Of a stretch of DNA of 18,659 nucleotides, positions 8,312 through 16,141 are shown in pieces. How positions within the stretch are numbered: the stretch's first letter is position 1; each line of letters opens with the position of its first letter. The notes below the pieces were generated by a model that was not told the DNA's origin, made no database searches, and worked only from the letters and a program-made list of their open reading frames with translations. Location of the stretch: positions 1 through 18,659 of the forward strand of contig DAOVPS010000039.1 of the NCBI GenBank assembly GCA_030629105.1, written 5' to 3'. This DNA is from JABLTI01 sp030629105 (GTDB lineage Archaea > Asgardarchaeota > Heimdallarchaeia > JABLTI01). Position numbers and translations under genes: made by a program.

Positions 8312-9496
8312 ATGCGTATGCAGGGACTGAAAAAAACCGCATTTATTCTTATAGTAGCAACAGCGATTTTGCTTTACAATGTTGGAACCTACGATTTAAT
8401 TGCTAATCAAGGTGTTGATATTCTAACACCAATGTACAATGAAGGTCAACCTGGTGAAACTGGGGTTACACCAAATGCAGACCAAGAAATTTATCCTCCA
8501 CTAGGAAATCAAACAAGTCTTCCAAAAGCTAACACGATTTTTACAATGATGGTATATAATTTCCCGATAGAACTAGCGATAGTTTTCTTCGCAGAAATGG
8601 TGTTTAGTTCATTAGTCAAAGCTGATCGTAAGAAAATGAACTTTTTGCGATTGTTAATCCTTTTGGGTTCTGCTTCAGCATTAACTGTTGTTAATTCCTT
8701 AAATCATTACTTCCTAATATGGCCAGCTATGCATGATTGGCCCATTCATGCTGGACGTACCTATAATGATACCTCAACATATGAGTTAGAACCACTATAT
8801 GGTGTACAAGAGGAACCAATAAATAAGACTTATATCTTAACTTCTCAAAGTTGGACTTTTATTCAAGAAGTAAATCTCTCTGAGAATCAAATTACGAAAT
8901 ATCAATGGGTTTCAGACTTGTCTGTACAAGGAAGAGAAGTAACTAAAGAACAATATAATACAATGCAAGGTCAAAATTTAAGTGAGAGATCTGCTTATTT
9001 TGAAACTCTTGGGTATTCTGATGGAATTAAAGATAGTGATAAAACTACGATTGATTTAGACGGATCAATTTACTTTGTTTTCTTTAATCCTAACAGTTTA
9101 CAAGCAAACCTAGATTTGACTTATACTTATCAATATACATTCTTTTCACCAGCTGTAACTATTTTAATATTCATTGCTGCAGCAATAATTATCTTAGGAA
9201 TTCACTTCTTAGCATTCAAATTCATACAAAAATTAAGTTTAACATGTAGTGGAATTTCGTTGTTAATGCCAGCAGTGTATTATCCAGTCATATGGAGTGC
9301 TATGGCGCGGGAGACGAGAGCACAAGATCTGTATGAAACTACGGGTAATCAGTTTATGTTTGCACTAATACTCTCCGGGTTATTTTTACTAGCGGTAGTA
9401 TTAGTACTAATTTGGAACTTGACTCTTGTTGGAACTCGGGCAGCAGTTTTGAAACCCCAAGATACGGAATCACAAGAAAAGTATCAACAGGAATAG
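8312..9496 (+). CDS. Uncharacterised six-helix membrane protein with a large external domain
   Basis: I do not recognise this 394-residue protein. Predicted membrane helices by hydrophobicity are about 9-27, 82-102, 111-131, 278-304, 308-330 and 346-372. Basic patches (KADRKK at 103-108, KFIQK at 303-307, the C-terminal tail) all fall on one side, giving an N-in/C-in topology. Two segments would then be outside: 28-80, rich in Pro/Gly/Asn, and a 145-residue domain at 132-277. The latter begins with WPAMHDWPIH and carries several N-x-S/T sequons (NDT, NKT, NLS). The conserved-looking His/Asp cluster just after helix 3 could bind a metal, but that is speculation. No transporter, kinase or protease motif is visible. 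The C-tail is polar and Gln/Glu-rich. A strong GGAAGG site supports the start, and a T-rich tract follows the stop. Confidence 0.8.
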   Translation: MRMQGLKKTAFILIVATAILLYNVGTYDLIANQGVDILTPMYNEGQPGETGVTPNADQEIYPPLGNQTSLPKANTIFTMMVYNFPIELAIVFFAEMVFSSLVKADRKKMNFLRLLILLGSASALTVVNSLNHYFLIWPAMHDWPIHAGRTYNDTSTYELEPLYGVQEEPINKTYILTSQSWTFIQEVNLSENQITKYQWVSDLSVQGREVTKEQYNTMQGQNLSERSAYFETLGYSDGIKDSDKTTIDLDGSIYFVFFNPNSLQANLDLTYTYQYTFFSPAVTILIFIAAAIIILGIHFLAFKFIQKLSLTCSGISLLMPAVYYPVIWSAMARETRAQDLYETTGNQFMFALILSGLFLLAVVLVLIWNLTLVGTRAAVLKPQDTESQEKYQQE

Positions 9497-9521
9497 GATT
9501 TCACTTTATCTTGGAAATTCT

Positions 9522-9541
9522 ATTTTTTTCTTAATTTTTTA
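9522..9541 (+). terminator. T-rich terminator tract
   Basis: Two T runs (seven and six T, around 9523-9529 and 9535-9540) begin 26 bases after the stop of the membrane-protein gene. This fits a T-tract archaeal terminator without an obvious hairpin. Confidence 0.45.
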
Positions 9542-9926
9542 TAATTTATCATATGTCTTTCTCATTTTATGCAGGTAATTTTACTAGAAGACTTGGAAAG
9601 ATTTTCCAGAACGCCTTTTAATATTGGAAACAGAAGTAATATTGTAAATTTCCCCTAGAAATAGGGTGACTTTAAATTTGCAGTGACATTCCGAAAGGAA
9701 TGTCATTTAAAATCCTTCCACATCATTCCAGTATTAGTCCAAATCTCAAATAAAACCTCCCCCAATAACATCTGAGTGATTGCCTGAAAACCACAAACTT
9801 TTCCTCCTTGTGAAACTTATTTTATAAGGCACCCACTCGTTAAACGGACAGGGACTTTCTCCCTGTCTTGTTCCACTTCTGATTAAAGATTTTGAGAATC
9901 AGTTTTTCTATTTATTTTCATTATAA
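9542..9926. other. Non-coding stretch with four hairpins; possible structured RNA
   Basis: No coding frame on either strand looks real in this gap. It holds four perfect short inverted repeats. TGGAAA/TTTCCA (9594-9599 with 9603-9608) has a 3-base loop. CCCTA/TAGGG (9653-9657 with 9662-9666) is closed by GAAA. TGACATTCC/GGAATGTCA (9684-9692 with 9697-9705) is also closed by GAAA, and flanking TTTAAA (9671-9676 and 9706-9711) could lengthen it across a 7-base bulge. GACAGGGA/TCCCTGTC (9847-9854 with 9860-9867) has loop CTTTC. The stretch is less AT-rich than other gaps. No tRNA T-loop, and no convincing C/D-box pair, was found. The strand of any RNA is undetermined. Confidence 0.4.
9684..9705. 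repeat. Nine-bp perfect hairpin with GAAA tetraloop
   Basis: TGACATTCC, GAAA, GGAATGTCA. GNRA-capped perfect stems are typical of functional RNA folds, and the CCCTA-GAAA-TAGGG hairpin lies 17 bases upstream. A second CATTCC copy at 9724-9729 could compete for the GGAATG strand, giving an alternative pairing. Confidence 0.55.
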
Positions 9927-10643
9927 TCATTCATATATTCTTGTAAGAAATTCTCGAATATTATCTTTAAGTATTATTTCGGTTTCTTTCTTTGTAAATC
10001 CTGACGCAAGAAGTATTCGTTCTCCTTCCTCATAATTCTTCATATCTCTTGGACTATGGGTGTCAGTATTTTGGATGAATTTCACTTGGGATTCTTTTCC
10101 AATTTTTGCTATATACCATTTGTAATTGAATGCGTTCTGTTGGATGTTATCTCTACGAACACATTGTTTTTCTTACATTGATCTGCAACATCCTTAGTTA
10201 GTAAACCTGGATGAGTCAAAATATCAACATTTTTGCAATTTGCTGCTTTAAGATTTGTACCTGGTTCTACGGGTTCAGCTATGGTTTCTCCGTGAATTAC
10301 AAATTATTAATGCTCCTTTTTCTATTGATTTCTCAACAACTTCTTCAATAGCATTTACAGGTACATGAGTTAATTCAACCCCTGGAAGAGAAAGCATTCC
10401 CCAATGTTTAGTTGCTAATTTACAATCTTCAATTAATTTTGGAATATTATCAAGTGTTGATAAGCTAACATGATCAGTAATTCCGTAACCAACATACCCA
10501 TGAACAAATGCTCTTCTTAATTGCTCGATTGGTAAAAGAACTCCATCAGATAAGAATGAATGAGTATGAAAGTCACATCTGGCAATTTTTTCTTGTGCTA
10601 ATAGTTTTTCAATTGCTTCATTGAAAATTAACATTTCAATCAC
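9927..10643 (-). pseudogene. PHP-domain phosphoesterase (histidinol-phosphatase-like) broken by two compensating frameshifts
   Basis: Reading the minus strand from GTG 10643 (or ATG 10634) gives a PHP N-terminus: CDFHTH (H26, H28), ITDH (H58) and LPGVEL (E90). The frame is lost near 10301, where one extra T (an AAA run on the plus strand) intervenes, and hits a stop at 10275-10277. Skipping one base, translation resumes as HGETIAEPVEPGTN, then VDILTHPGLL and VFVEITSNRTHSITNG. It is lost again near 10115, where one base is missing, and returns to the first frame as YIAKIGKESQ, NTDTHSPRD and a normal C-terminus ending at TGA 9927-9929. The restored product is about 238 residues with all PHP metal motifs (HxH, H, E, H, H, DxH). 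Such proteins are metal-dependent phosphoesterases. Either the gene is freshly inactivated or both indels are assembly errors. It lies 23 bases downstream of the ABC gene. Confidence 0.8.
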
Positions 10644-10666
10644 GTACTAATCTTCTCAATAATAAT

Positions 10667-11689
10667 TTATTCTTTTTCGTATGCTGGAATTTCTTTCACT
10701 CTCCAGCATGCAACGAAATGTCCTTCTTTATATTCCTCTAATTCTGGTATATTATTTTTGCCTTTCTCTATTGCATACTCACATCTTGGATGAAATCGGC
10801 ATCCAGTTGGGAAGTTTCTTGGATCTGGTTCTTTTCCTGGGATTGGTTTTAATCTCCCTCGAGGAGCTATACTTGGTGTAGCATAAAAAAGCCCTTGAGT
10901 GAAAGGATGTCTCGGATTGTAGAAGATAGTATCAACATCAGAATACTCAAGAATTTTCCCTGCATAAAGTATGGCAATTTTATCAGATAATTCAGCTAGT
11001 ATGCCTAAATTGTGAGCTATCAGAATCAATGTTAGCTTGAATTTTTCCTTCATTTCGTGTAGTAAATTCAAAATTTGCCTTGCTACAGTAGCATCCAGAT
11101 TCGATACAGGTTCATCAGCAATTAATAAGGTTGGATTGTTCATTACAGCGGATGCAATTTTTACTCTTTGACTTTCCCCTCCACTTAATTCATGAGCGAA
11201 TTTGTCTGATGTTTTTATGGGTTCAGGTAGTGCTACTTTGCCTAATTGACTTACCACAAGTAGCTTTATTTCTGAACGAACAAGATCTTCATCTAAGTGC
11301 TCCCTATAGGGTTGACTTGTAGTGTAAGTCATATCTCGAAGTGGATCAATTGCCCCAGGTGCGTTCTGCATTACTAATGCAATTTCTTTTCCTCTTATCT
11401 TGTTGAAAATTTCTTCATCAATTTTGAGCAAATCTTTTCCTTTGAATAATACTTGTCCTTTTACTATTTTGCCAGGGTATTCCACTAATCTTAAGATGGA
11501 TCTTGCTAAAACTGATTTTCCTGTACCTGTCGGTCCTAATATTCCAAGAGTTTCTCCCTTATAGATTTTTAAATTGACACCTTCAAGGATTTTCCATATG
11601 TTATCATTACTATCAGTGAAATATGTATGAAGATCCTTTACTTCAAGGATTAACTCTTTTTTTTCTTTTTCATTCGACAATAATTCCAA
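10667..11689 (-). CDS. Oligopeptide/dipeptide-type ABC transporter ATP-binding protein
   Basis: The 340-residue ATPase has Walker A GPTGTGKS (52-59), Q-loop Q108, signature LSGGESQR (168-175), Walker B LLIADEP (188-194), D-loop SNLDA and switch His226. The C-terminus is the Opp/Dpp-type extension: NPRHPFTQGL (258-267), then IPGKEPDPRNFPTGCRFHPRC. The family normally pairs with two permeases, a second ATPase and a binding protein to import peptides or sugars. None of these is in this window, so partners must be elsewhere. The extension has C297, C303 and C328 but lacks the fourth Cys often seen between them. The start is TTG at 11689, forced by an in-frame TAG two codons upstream, with AGGA just before it. 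It sits 15 bases after the isomerase gene and is almost certainly in one operon with it. Confidence 0.9.
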   Translation of the reverse strand: MELLSNEKEKKELILEVKDLHTYFTDSNDNIWKILEGVNLKIYKGETLGILGPTGTGKSVLARSILRLVEYPGKIVKGQVLFKGKDLLKIDEEIFNKIRGKEIALVMQNAPGAIDPLRDMTYTTSQPYREHLDEDLVRSEIKLLVVSQLGKVALPEPIKTSDKFAHELSGGESQRVKIASAVMNNPTLLIADEPVSNLDATVARQILNLLHEMKEKFKLTLILIAHNLGILAELSDKIAILYAGKILEYSDVDTIFYNPRHPFTQGLFYATPSIAPRGRLKPIPGKEPDPRNFPTGCRFHPRCEYAIEKGKNNIPELEEYKEGHFVACWRVKEIPAYEKE

Positions 11690-11704
11690 ATCCTAATGAA
11701 ATAA

Positions 11705-12508
11705 TCATATCCATTTCTCTTTTATCCAAGGCTCATTAAGGAATTTCCATTGCTCTGGGTTTTCAAGGAATGATTTGTAGAAAAATCTGTCTGAAATCTT
11801 TTGAGGTATTGCTTCTTTAACTAAAATTTTATCATCTTTGTAAGAAGGATTTCGTATCCAGGTTTTATTTGCATGATAGAGATAGATTCCTCCTCTTTGC
11901 TTCTTGATAGGTTCATAGATAGAACTAAAGCTCGAACTTACAAGATTATTCATAATTAAGGTAGTATCTTCTGATGGATTAATTGTGATATGTCCATAAC
12001 CTGGAGGAATCATCACTTGATCTCCTGCTTTCGCAGAAATTACAATAATTTCCACGGGGTTGAGTACCTTTGCTTTTTTTTCTTTTCTTGTTAATTCTTT
12101 TTTTGGTTTTTGGAGTAAATATAATCCTTTTCCATGCATTACTTCATAGACTTCAGGATAACAATATCCTTCTTTTGCATTTGGATGGAAATGCCCTGCT
12201 GTTTTCACAAACTCTTTTCCAAGGAATTTTGGAGGAATAATAGTAACATCAAATCTGATATTATGCTTTTGGTAAAGTCCTTTATCTTCTACTCGAGTCA
12301 AATCGCGATACATATAATATAGATCGAAATTTTCCTTTAGTGAAATTAACCATTCCTGATCATAAATTACATCTTTCATATCCAAGAGTTTTCGAGTCGA
12401 AAAAGTAGGTTCAATATCTCCTGCTTTAACAATTTTATTCGTTTCAGAATCTACAAGTAGTTCATATGGTACAAAATTGCTTATATTTATTGCAGCCATT
12501 TTAATCAT
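11705..12508 (-). CDS. Cupin-type glucose-6-phosphate isomerase
   Basis: The 267-residue product matches the archaeal cupin phosphoglucose isomerase family (PF06560), which interconverts glucose 6-phosphate and fructose 6-phosphate. Motif 1 is TAGHFHP with metal ligands H106 and H108, then E119 in PEVYEVMHGKG. Motif 2 is IPPGYGHITIN with H173. These align with the His-x-His, Glu and His ligands of the Pyrococcus enzyme. The protein is longer than the roughly 190-residue Pyrococcus form, with extra N- and C-terminal parts. It also has a very basic insert between strands (KPKKELTRKEKKAK, 134-147) and four more residues between H108 and E119. ATG 12508 and ATG 12499 are both possible starts. It heads the minus-strand set with the ABC ATPase and PHP gene. 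A glycolysis/gluconeogenesis role is expected; a different sugar phosphate substrate is possible given the variant length. Confidence 0.85.
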   Translation of the reverse strand: MIKMAAINISNFVPYELLVDSETNKIVKAGDIEPTFSTRKLLDMKDVIYDQEWLISLKENFDLYYMYRDLTRVEDKGLYQKHNIRFDVTIIPPKFLGKEFVKTAGHFHPNAKEGYCYPEVYEVMHGKGLYLLQKPKKELTRKEKKAKVLNPVEIIVISAKAGDQVMIPPGYGHITINPSEDTTLIMNNLVSSSFSSIYEPIKKQRGGIYLYHANKTWIRNPSYKDDKILVKEAIPQKISDRFFYKSFLENPEQWKFLNEPWIKEKWI

Positions 12509-12544
12509 CTTAGTATTAATTGATGTAGATTATTTGTCTTATCC

Positions 12545-12556
12545 TTAAATATTTTC
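12545..12556 (-). promoter_or_regulatory. Candidate TATA box for the isomerase-ABC-PHP operon
   Basis: On the minus strand the sequence reads AAAATATTTAAG about 42 bases upstream of ATG 12508. With typical archaeal spacing this gives a transcript start about 15 bases before the ATG. No regulator site is recognisable beside it. Confidence 0.3.
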
Positions 12557-12669
12557 TAGCTTTCATTTTATAAGAAAATAGTGCTTTAAAAATTTAAGAT
12601 TTTAAACCATATGTTTATGAGCTAAAACAAACTATGTTCATTTGCAATCCAAAAACTTTTGAGAATTTA

Positions 12670-12674
12670 GAGGT
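12670..12674 (+). promoter_or_regulatory. Ribosome binding site selecting the GTG start of exchanger 1
   Basis: GAGGT lies 11 bases before GTG 12686 and supports that non-ATG start. The same AGAGGTA block precedes the paralogous gene at 16142 with nearly equal spacing. Confidence 0.5.
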
Positions 12675-12685
12675 ATAAGCATAAA

Positions 12686-14152
12686 GTGACCAAAAAAACA
12701 ATTCACTCTGAAACAAAGGAACAAGACCTAACTAGGTTAGAAAAGATTTCTCAGAATTCTGATTCTTCTGAAAACATAGTTGATGAAAACAATTATGTGC
12801 CTGAAATTGAGCTTGATCAGTTAGAAGCAGACGAAGTTTTTGGGGAGTTATTTGAAAAAATAAATCCTCTAACAATTCCTTCCGTAATTGTAGGCATTAT
12901 TTTACTCATAATCACATTTACTAATGTACTAGATGGTCACCCAATCGGGACTATCATTATTGGTTTTAGTGGTGGTTTAGCTTTTGTTTTCGGATGTTCT
13001 GACTTAATTATTTTCGGAGTAAAAGGAATCGGTAAGAAACTGAATTGGTCTATGTATTTCATGGGAATCATTGCTGCTATCGGCGCAGATATCAGCGATT
13101 TAGTTGTAGTAACAATTCTTCTTACTCGAGCGAAAAAATTGAGCGCAACTGGATTAGCTGAAAATATTGCTATAGCTAATGATCTAACTCTCATGAGTAT
13201 TACACTTGTCCTCACATCAGTACTGATAAACACTTTGATACTAGGAATTACAATGTTAGTAATAACAAGGAAAAAACCATTCAAATTACCTCAACAATTA
13301 ACTCAAACGGAATCAAATCTTGTCCTAGCAATGGCTATATTCTCATTAATACTCATGGCATTTGGTTTCACTCATAATTCATTAGACATTGCTCAATTTG
13401 ATAGAGCGTTTGAAGGAGTAATTGGTGTGGCTTTATTGTCCTTCTATATACTCTTCCTACATTTCATGATAGGGGATGCGAAGGCTAAAAGCACAGGTAG
13501 GATTGGTCCCCAAACACTGATTACTGAATACTTTCCTGAAGAAAATGGGAAGAAACATGAAAAAGAAAATGATGAAATCAAAGAAAATAAATTGAAAAAT
13601 CTGGTTAAGAATATTTTCGGAAACGATCATGAAGACGAAGAAGGAGAGCAATTCGTTGCACTCAGAAGATTTCCCTGGTATATTCTAATAATTGCTTTTG
13701 GCGTAGGGATAGCAGGAATAGCTTTTGGAGGTTCGATGATTTCTGATTCAATAGAAAGTGGTTTAGGAATCATAAGCTTGCCGATTCTAGTTTACAGTCT
13801 TCTTGTAGGTCTTGTTTCCTCAGCACCAGAAGCAACTATAACTATGAGAGCAATTCTTGATCCGAAAAAAGAAAATACCGAAATCGGTCTTGTGCACCAA
13901 GTTTCATCTATAAATCAAACTTTCTTCTTGCTTTTTGGATTTCCGTTCCTCTTTGCATCGATTATAAATATCAACATTCCTGTTTCATTAGATACGACGT
14001 TAGTCTTTACGGGGATATTTGTGATTTCACTTGCATTGCACCTAACGATTATTGATGATAATCACTTTGATCGTGTAGAAGGAATGCTGATTCTCCTTGC
14101 GTCAATAACGAGTCTTCTTGCCTTAGCTGTGGTAGGGGGATTACTTAATTAG
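12686..14152 (+). CDS. Cation/Ca2+ exchanger (CaCA)-like membrane protein, paralogue 1
   Basis: The 488-residue polytopic protein has two hydrophobic halves (about 64-263 and 328-487) separated by a charged loop, and an acidic soluble N-terminus (1-60). The second half carries an alpha-repeat-like motif VGLVSSAPEATITMRAIL (374-391, P381-E382), followed by GLVHQVSSINQTFF (401-414). The first half has a weaker counterpart at GIIAAIGADISDLVVV (127-142), where D138 stands where an exchanger usually has Glu. This two-fold arrangement matches Na+/Ca2+ or Ca2+/H+ exchangers (PF01699), so cation antiport across the cell membrane is the likely function; the ion is uncertain. The loop starts with QTLITEYFPEE (276-286), conserved in paralogue 2. 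The start is GTG with a GAGGT site. A hairpin/T-tract follows the gene. Confidence 0.7.
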   Translation: MTKKTIHSETKEQDLTRLEKISQNSDSSENIVDENNYVPEIELDQLEADEVFGELFEKINPLTIPSVIVGIILLIITFTNVLDGHPIGTIIIGFSGGLAFVFGCSDLIIFGVKGIGKKLNWSMYFMGIIAAIGADISDLVVVTILLTRAKKLSATGLAENIAIANDLTLMSITLVLTSVLINTLILGITMLVITRKKPFKLPQQLTQTESNLVLAMAIFSLILMAFGFTHNSLDIAQFDRAFEGVIGVALLSFYILFLHFMIGDAKAKSTGRIGPQTLITEYFPEENGKKHEKENDEIKENKLKNLVKNIFGNDHEDEEGEQFVALRRFPWYILIIAFGVGIAGIAFGGSMISDSIESGLGIISLPILVYSLLVGLVSSAPEATITMRAILDPKKENTEIGLVHQVSSINQTFFLLFGFPFLFASIININIPVSLDTTLVFTGIFVISLALHLTIIDDNHFDRVEGMLILLASITSLLALAVVGGLLN

Positions 14153-14166
14153 TTTAATTTTTTATC

Positions 14167-14192
14167 AAAGGAAGATTTTCTTTCCTTTTTTT
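14167..14192 (+). terminator. Hairpin/T-tract terminator after exchanger 1
   Basis: AAAGGAA (14167-14173) pairs with TTCCTTT (14182-14188), with a loop of eight bases and a run of seven T at 14186-14192. It suggests that the following aminotransferase gene has its own promoter, although read-through is possible. Confidence 0.55.
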
Positions 14193-14273
14193 CTTATTAC
14201 TGAATGAAAGTTTTTATAAGACAAAGTATTTCGTAAATAAGTTGATTGAGATATTTAAAAGAGCTGAATTTTA

Positions 14274-16013
14274 ATGGCATCTAGGAATTCTGAGAAAGTA
14301 AAAAGTGATATAATTAAAGAATTTGAAAAGAGAAATCCAAAATCGAAAAAGCTATTTGAAAAAGCTTTGAAGTATTTACCGGGTGGCGGAACACGAAATA
14401 TAGCTTATTTTCCACCGTATCCGTTCTTTATAGATAGAGGTGAAGGCTATTATTTGTACGATGTGGATGGTAATCAATATCTCGATGTTCAGAATAATAT
14501 GACAGTTTTATTGCATGGGCATGGACACCCAAAGATTACTGAAGCTTTAGAAAAACAAGCAAAACGTGGAACAGCTCATTCGGCACCTTTGGAAAGTCAA
14601 TACAAGCTTGCCAAAATTCTATGTGATCGAGTTCCATCGATAGAAGAAATTCGCTTTTGTAATTCTGGAACTGAAGCAACTATGTTTACAATACGAGCTG
14701 CTCGAGGGTTTACTGGAAAAAGAGGAATAATTAAAGCTGAAGGAGGATATCATGGGTCACACGATTATGTAATGATAAATATGGATCCTGATTTGACTGC
14801 AGAGGGAATGCCCACTCCTACAGTTGAAAGAGGAATCTCAGAGACCTTACTCAAAGATGTCTTTGTTGTACCCTTTAATGATCTAGCAGCCGTAGAAAAA
14901 ATTATGAAAAGACATCATAGGAAAATCGCCGCATTCATCCTCGAACCAGTTATGGGTTACGGGGGCGCAGCAGAAGCTACCTTGGAGTACATGAAAGGTT
15001 TACGAGAATTATGTACGAAATATGACATCCTTTTGATTTTTGATGAAGTGATTACTTTACGAGTGGCCAAAGGGGGAATACAAGAAATGGTTGGTGTCAT
15101 CCCTGATCTTACTGCCTTAGGAAAAACAATTGGTGGTGGATTACCAATTGGTGCTTTTGGAGGTAGAAGAGAAATAATGGAGCAGTTTAGTCCTTTAAAG
15201 AAGGGTTACATAATGCACTCAGGAACTTTTAGTGGTAATGCTTTGTCTATGGTTGCTGGGATAGCTGCTTTAGAGTTGTATGATGAAGCTGCAATTAAGA
15301 AATTAGATGTTTTAGGATTAAGATTACGAGAAGGCTTGAAAAAAATAATGGCTGAATTGGATGTAAAATGTAATGTCGGCGGTATTCAATCGATAGCTTT
15401 CATCCAATTTCCAGATGGAGTTCCAATGAATAAACAGCAAGTAGTCTTTAATACCATTCCTTTCTTAGAGCTTTCAGAATATCTTCAGGTTGCGTTGGCT
15501 CTTCAAGGTCTATATGTCATTTCCCGTGGTGTCACCGGTTTTATGCTTTCGACCATTATGGATGAAGCTATAGTTGATGAAATACTAGTTCGTTTTAGAA
15601 AATCAATGGAAATGGTTCTTCCTCTCTATGAAGAAGTTAAACCTTACGAAGGTTTTTCGGGGATAATTTATACTTTGCTAAAACAACTTAACAAAAACAA
15701 AGAGTTTGCTGAAAAACATAATGAAGATGACTATTCACTTCTATTAGTTGCAAAAGATGATGCCACAGCTGTCAAAGTTGTAGTTAAAGATGGTAAACTA
15801 ACTTTTCATCCTATAAAAAACACCCCAGAAAATATCCGAGAAGCAAAGAAAGAATGTCAAGGGGCAATAATAACATCTAAACCTGGTTTCTTTGGTTTAG
15901 TACTAGGAAAAACTAAACCCGTAAAAGCTATTCTCACTGGAAAGCTCAAAATCAAAGGGATCAAATATCTCTTGAAATTCACAAAATATTTTGGATTATT
16001 GAAAGGACTATAA
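14274..16013 (+). CDS. Class III aminotransferase (glutamate-1-semialdehyde aminomutase-like) fused to a C-terminal SCP2 lipid-binding domain
   Basis: Residues about 20-455 form a PLP-dependent class III aminotransferase. They include the N-terminal LPGGGTRN, the cofactor phosphate site NSGTEA (130-135), the stacking Tyr in GYHGSHD (158-164), E224-P, D257-E258 in IFDEVI, the Schiff-base lysine K284 in ALGKTIGGGLP, and T318 in GTFSGNA. It resembles HemL-type aminotransferases, but no tetrapyrrole genes are nearby and the body ends at about 455, near normal family size. Residues about 460-579 are an SCP2 (sterol carrier protein 2)-like domain. Its marks are VKVVVKDGKLTF (500-511), then GAIITSKPGFFGLVLG (530-545), KPVKAILTGKLKIKG (548-562) and KYLLKFTKYFGLL. 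SCP2 folds have a hydrophobic tunnel for lipids or acyl groups. A cytosolic or membrane-peripheral enzyme acting on a hydrophobic amine or aldehyde is inferred. It lies between two exchanger paralogues. Confidence 0.85.
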   Translation: MASRNSEKVKSDIIKEFEKRNPKSKKLFEKALKYLPGGGTRNIAYFPPYPFFIDRGEGYYLYDVDGNQYLDVQNNMTVLLHGHGHPKITEALEKQAKRGTAHSAPLESQYKLAKILCDRVPSIEEIRFCNSGTEATMFTIRAARGFTGKRGIIKAEGGYHGSHDYVMINMDPDLTAEGMPTPTVERGISETLLKDVFVVPFNDLAAVEKIMKRHHRKIAAFILEPVMGYGGAAEATLEYMKGLRELCTKYDILLIFDEVITLRVAKGGIQEMVGVIPDLTALGKTIGGGLPIGAFGGRREIMEQFSPLKKGYIMHSGTFSGNALSMVAGIAALELYDEAAIKKLDVLGLRLREGLKKIMAELDVKCNVGGIQSIAFIQFPDGVPMNKQQVVFNTIPFLELSEYLQVALALQGLYVISRGVTGFMLSTIMDEAIVDEILVRFRKSMEMVLPLYEEVKPYEGFSGIIYTLLKQLNKNKEFAEKHNEDDYSLLLVAKDDATAVKVVVKDGKLTFHPIKNTPENIREAKKECQGAIITSKPGFFGLVLGKTKPVKAILTGKLKIKGIKYLLKFTKYFGLLKGL

Positions 16014-16124
16014 GTTCTTCTTCCAATTTTCATCTATTAAATTAGGTGAAAGCAAATAATTTAAAAGGAACGATTACAAAATAAACTCACGATATTTGGT
16101 CTTGAACATTTTTTGTTCCCTACA

Positions 16125-16129
16125 GAGGT
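16125..16129 (+). promoter_or_regulatory. Ribosome binding site of exchanger 2
   Basis: GAGGT lies 12 bases before ATG 16142, within an AGAGGTA block identical to that before the paralogue at 12686. The upstream gap 16014-16124 shows no other strong feature. Confidence 0.45.
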
Positions 16130-16141
16130 AATCGGAAATAA

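Noticed and set aside
9765..9790. Possible C/D-box guide RNA (CTGA and GTGAT elements close together)
   Set aside because: The boxes are too close, imperfect and in the wrong order for a C, D', C', D arrangement.
9640..9880. tRNA gene in the gene-free gap
   Set aside because: The hairpins do not make a cloverleaf and no T-loop consensus is present.
12937..13284. Minus-strand frame of 115 codons inside exchanger 1
   Set aside because: It is antisense to conserved membrane helices, which commonly yield long hydrophobic antisense frames; no start signal.
14251..14260. ATATTTAAAA as TATA box of the aminotransferase gene
   Set aside because: It lies only about 18 bases before the ATG, too close for a normal archaeal TATA-to-start distance, so it was not listed as a promoter.
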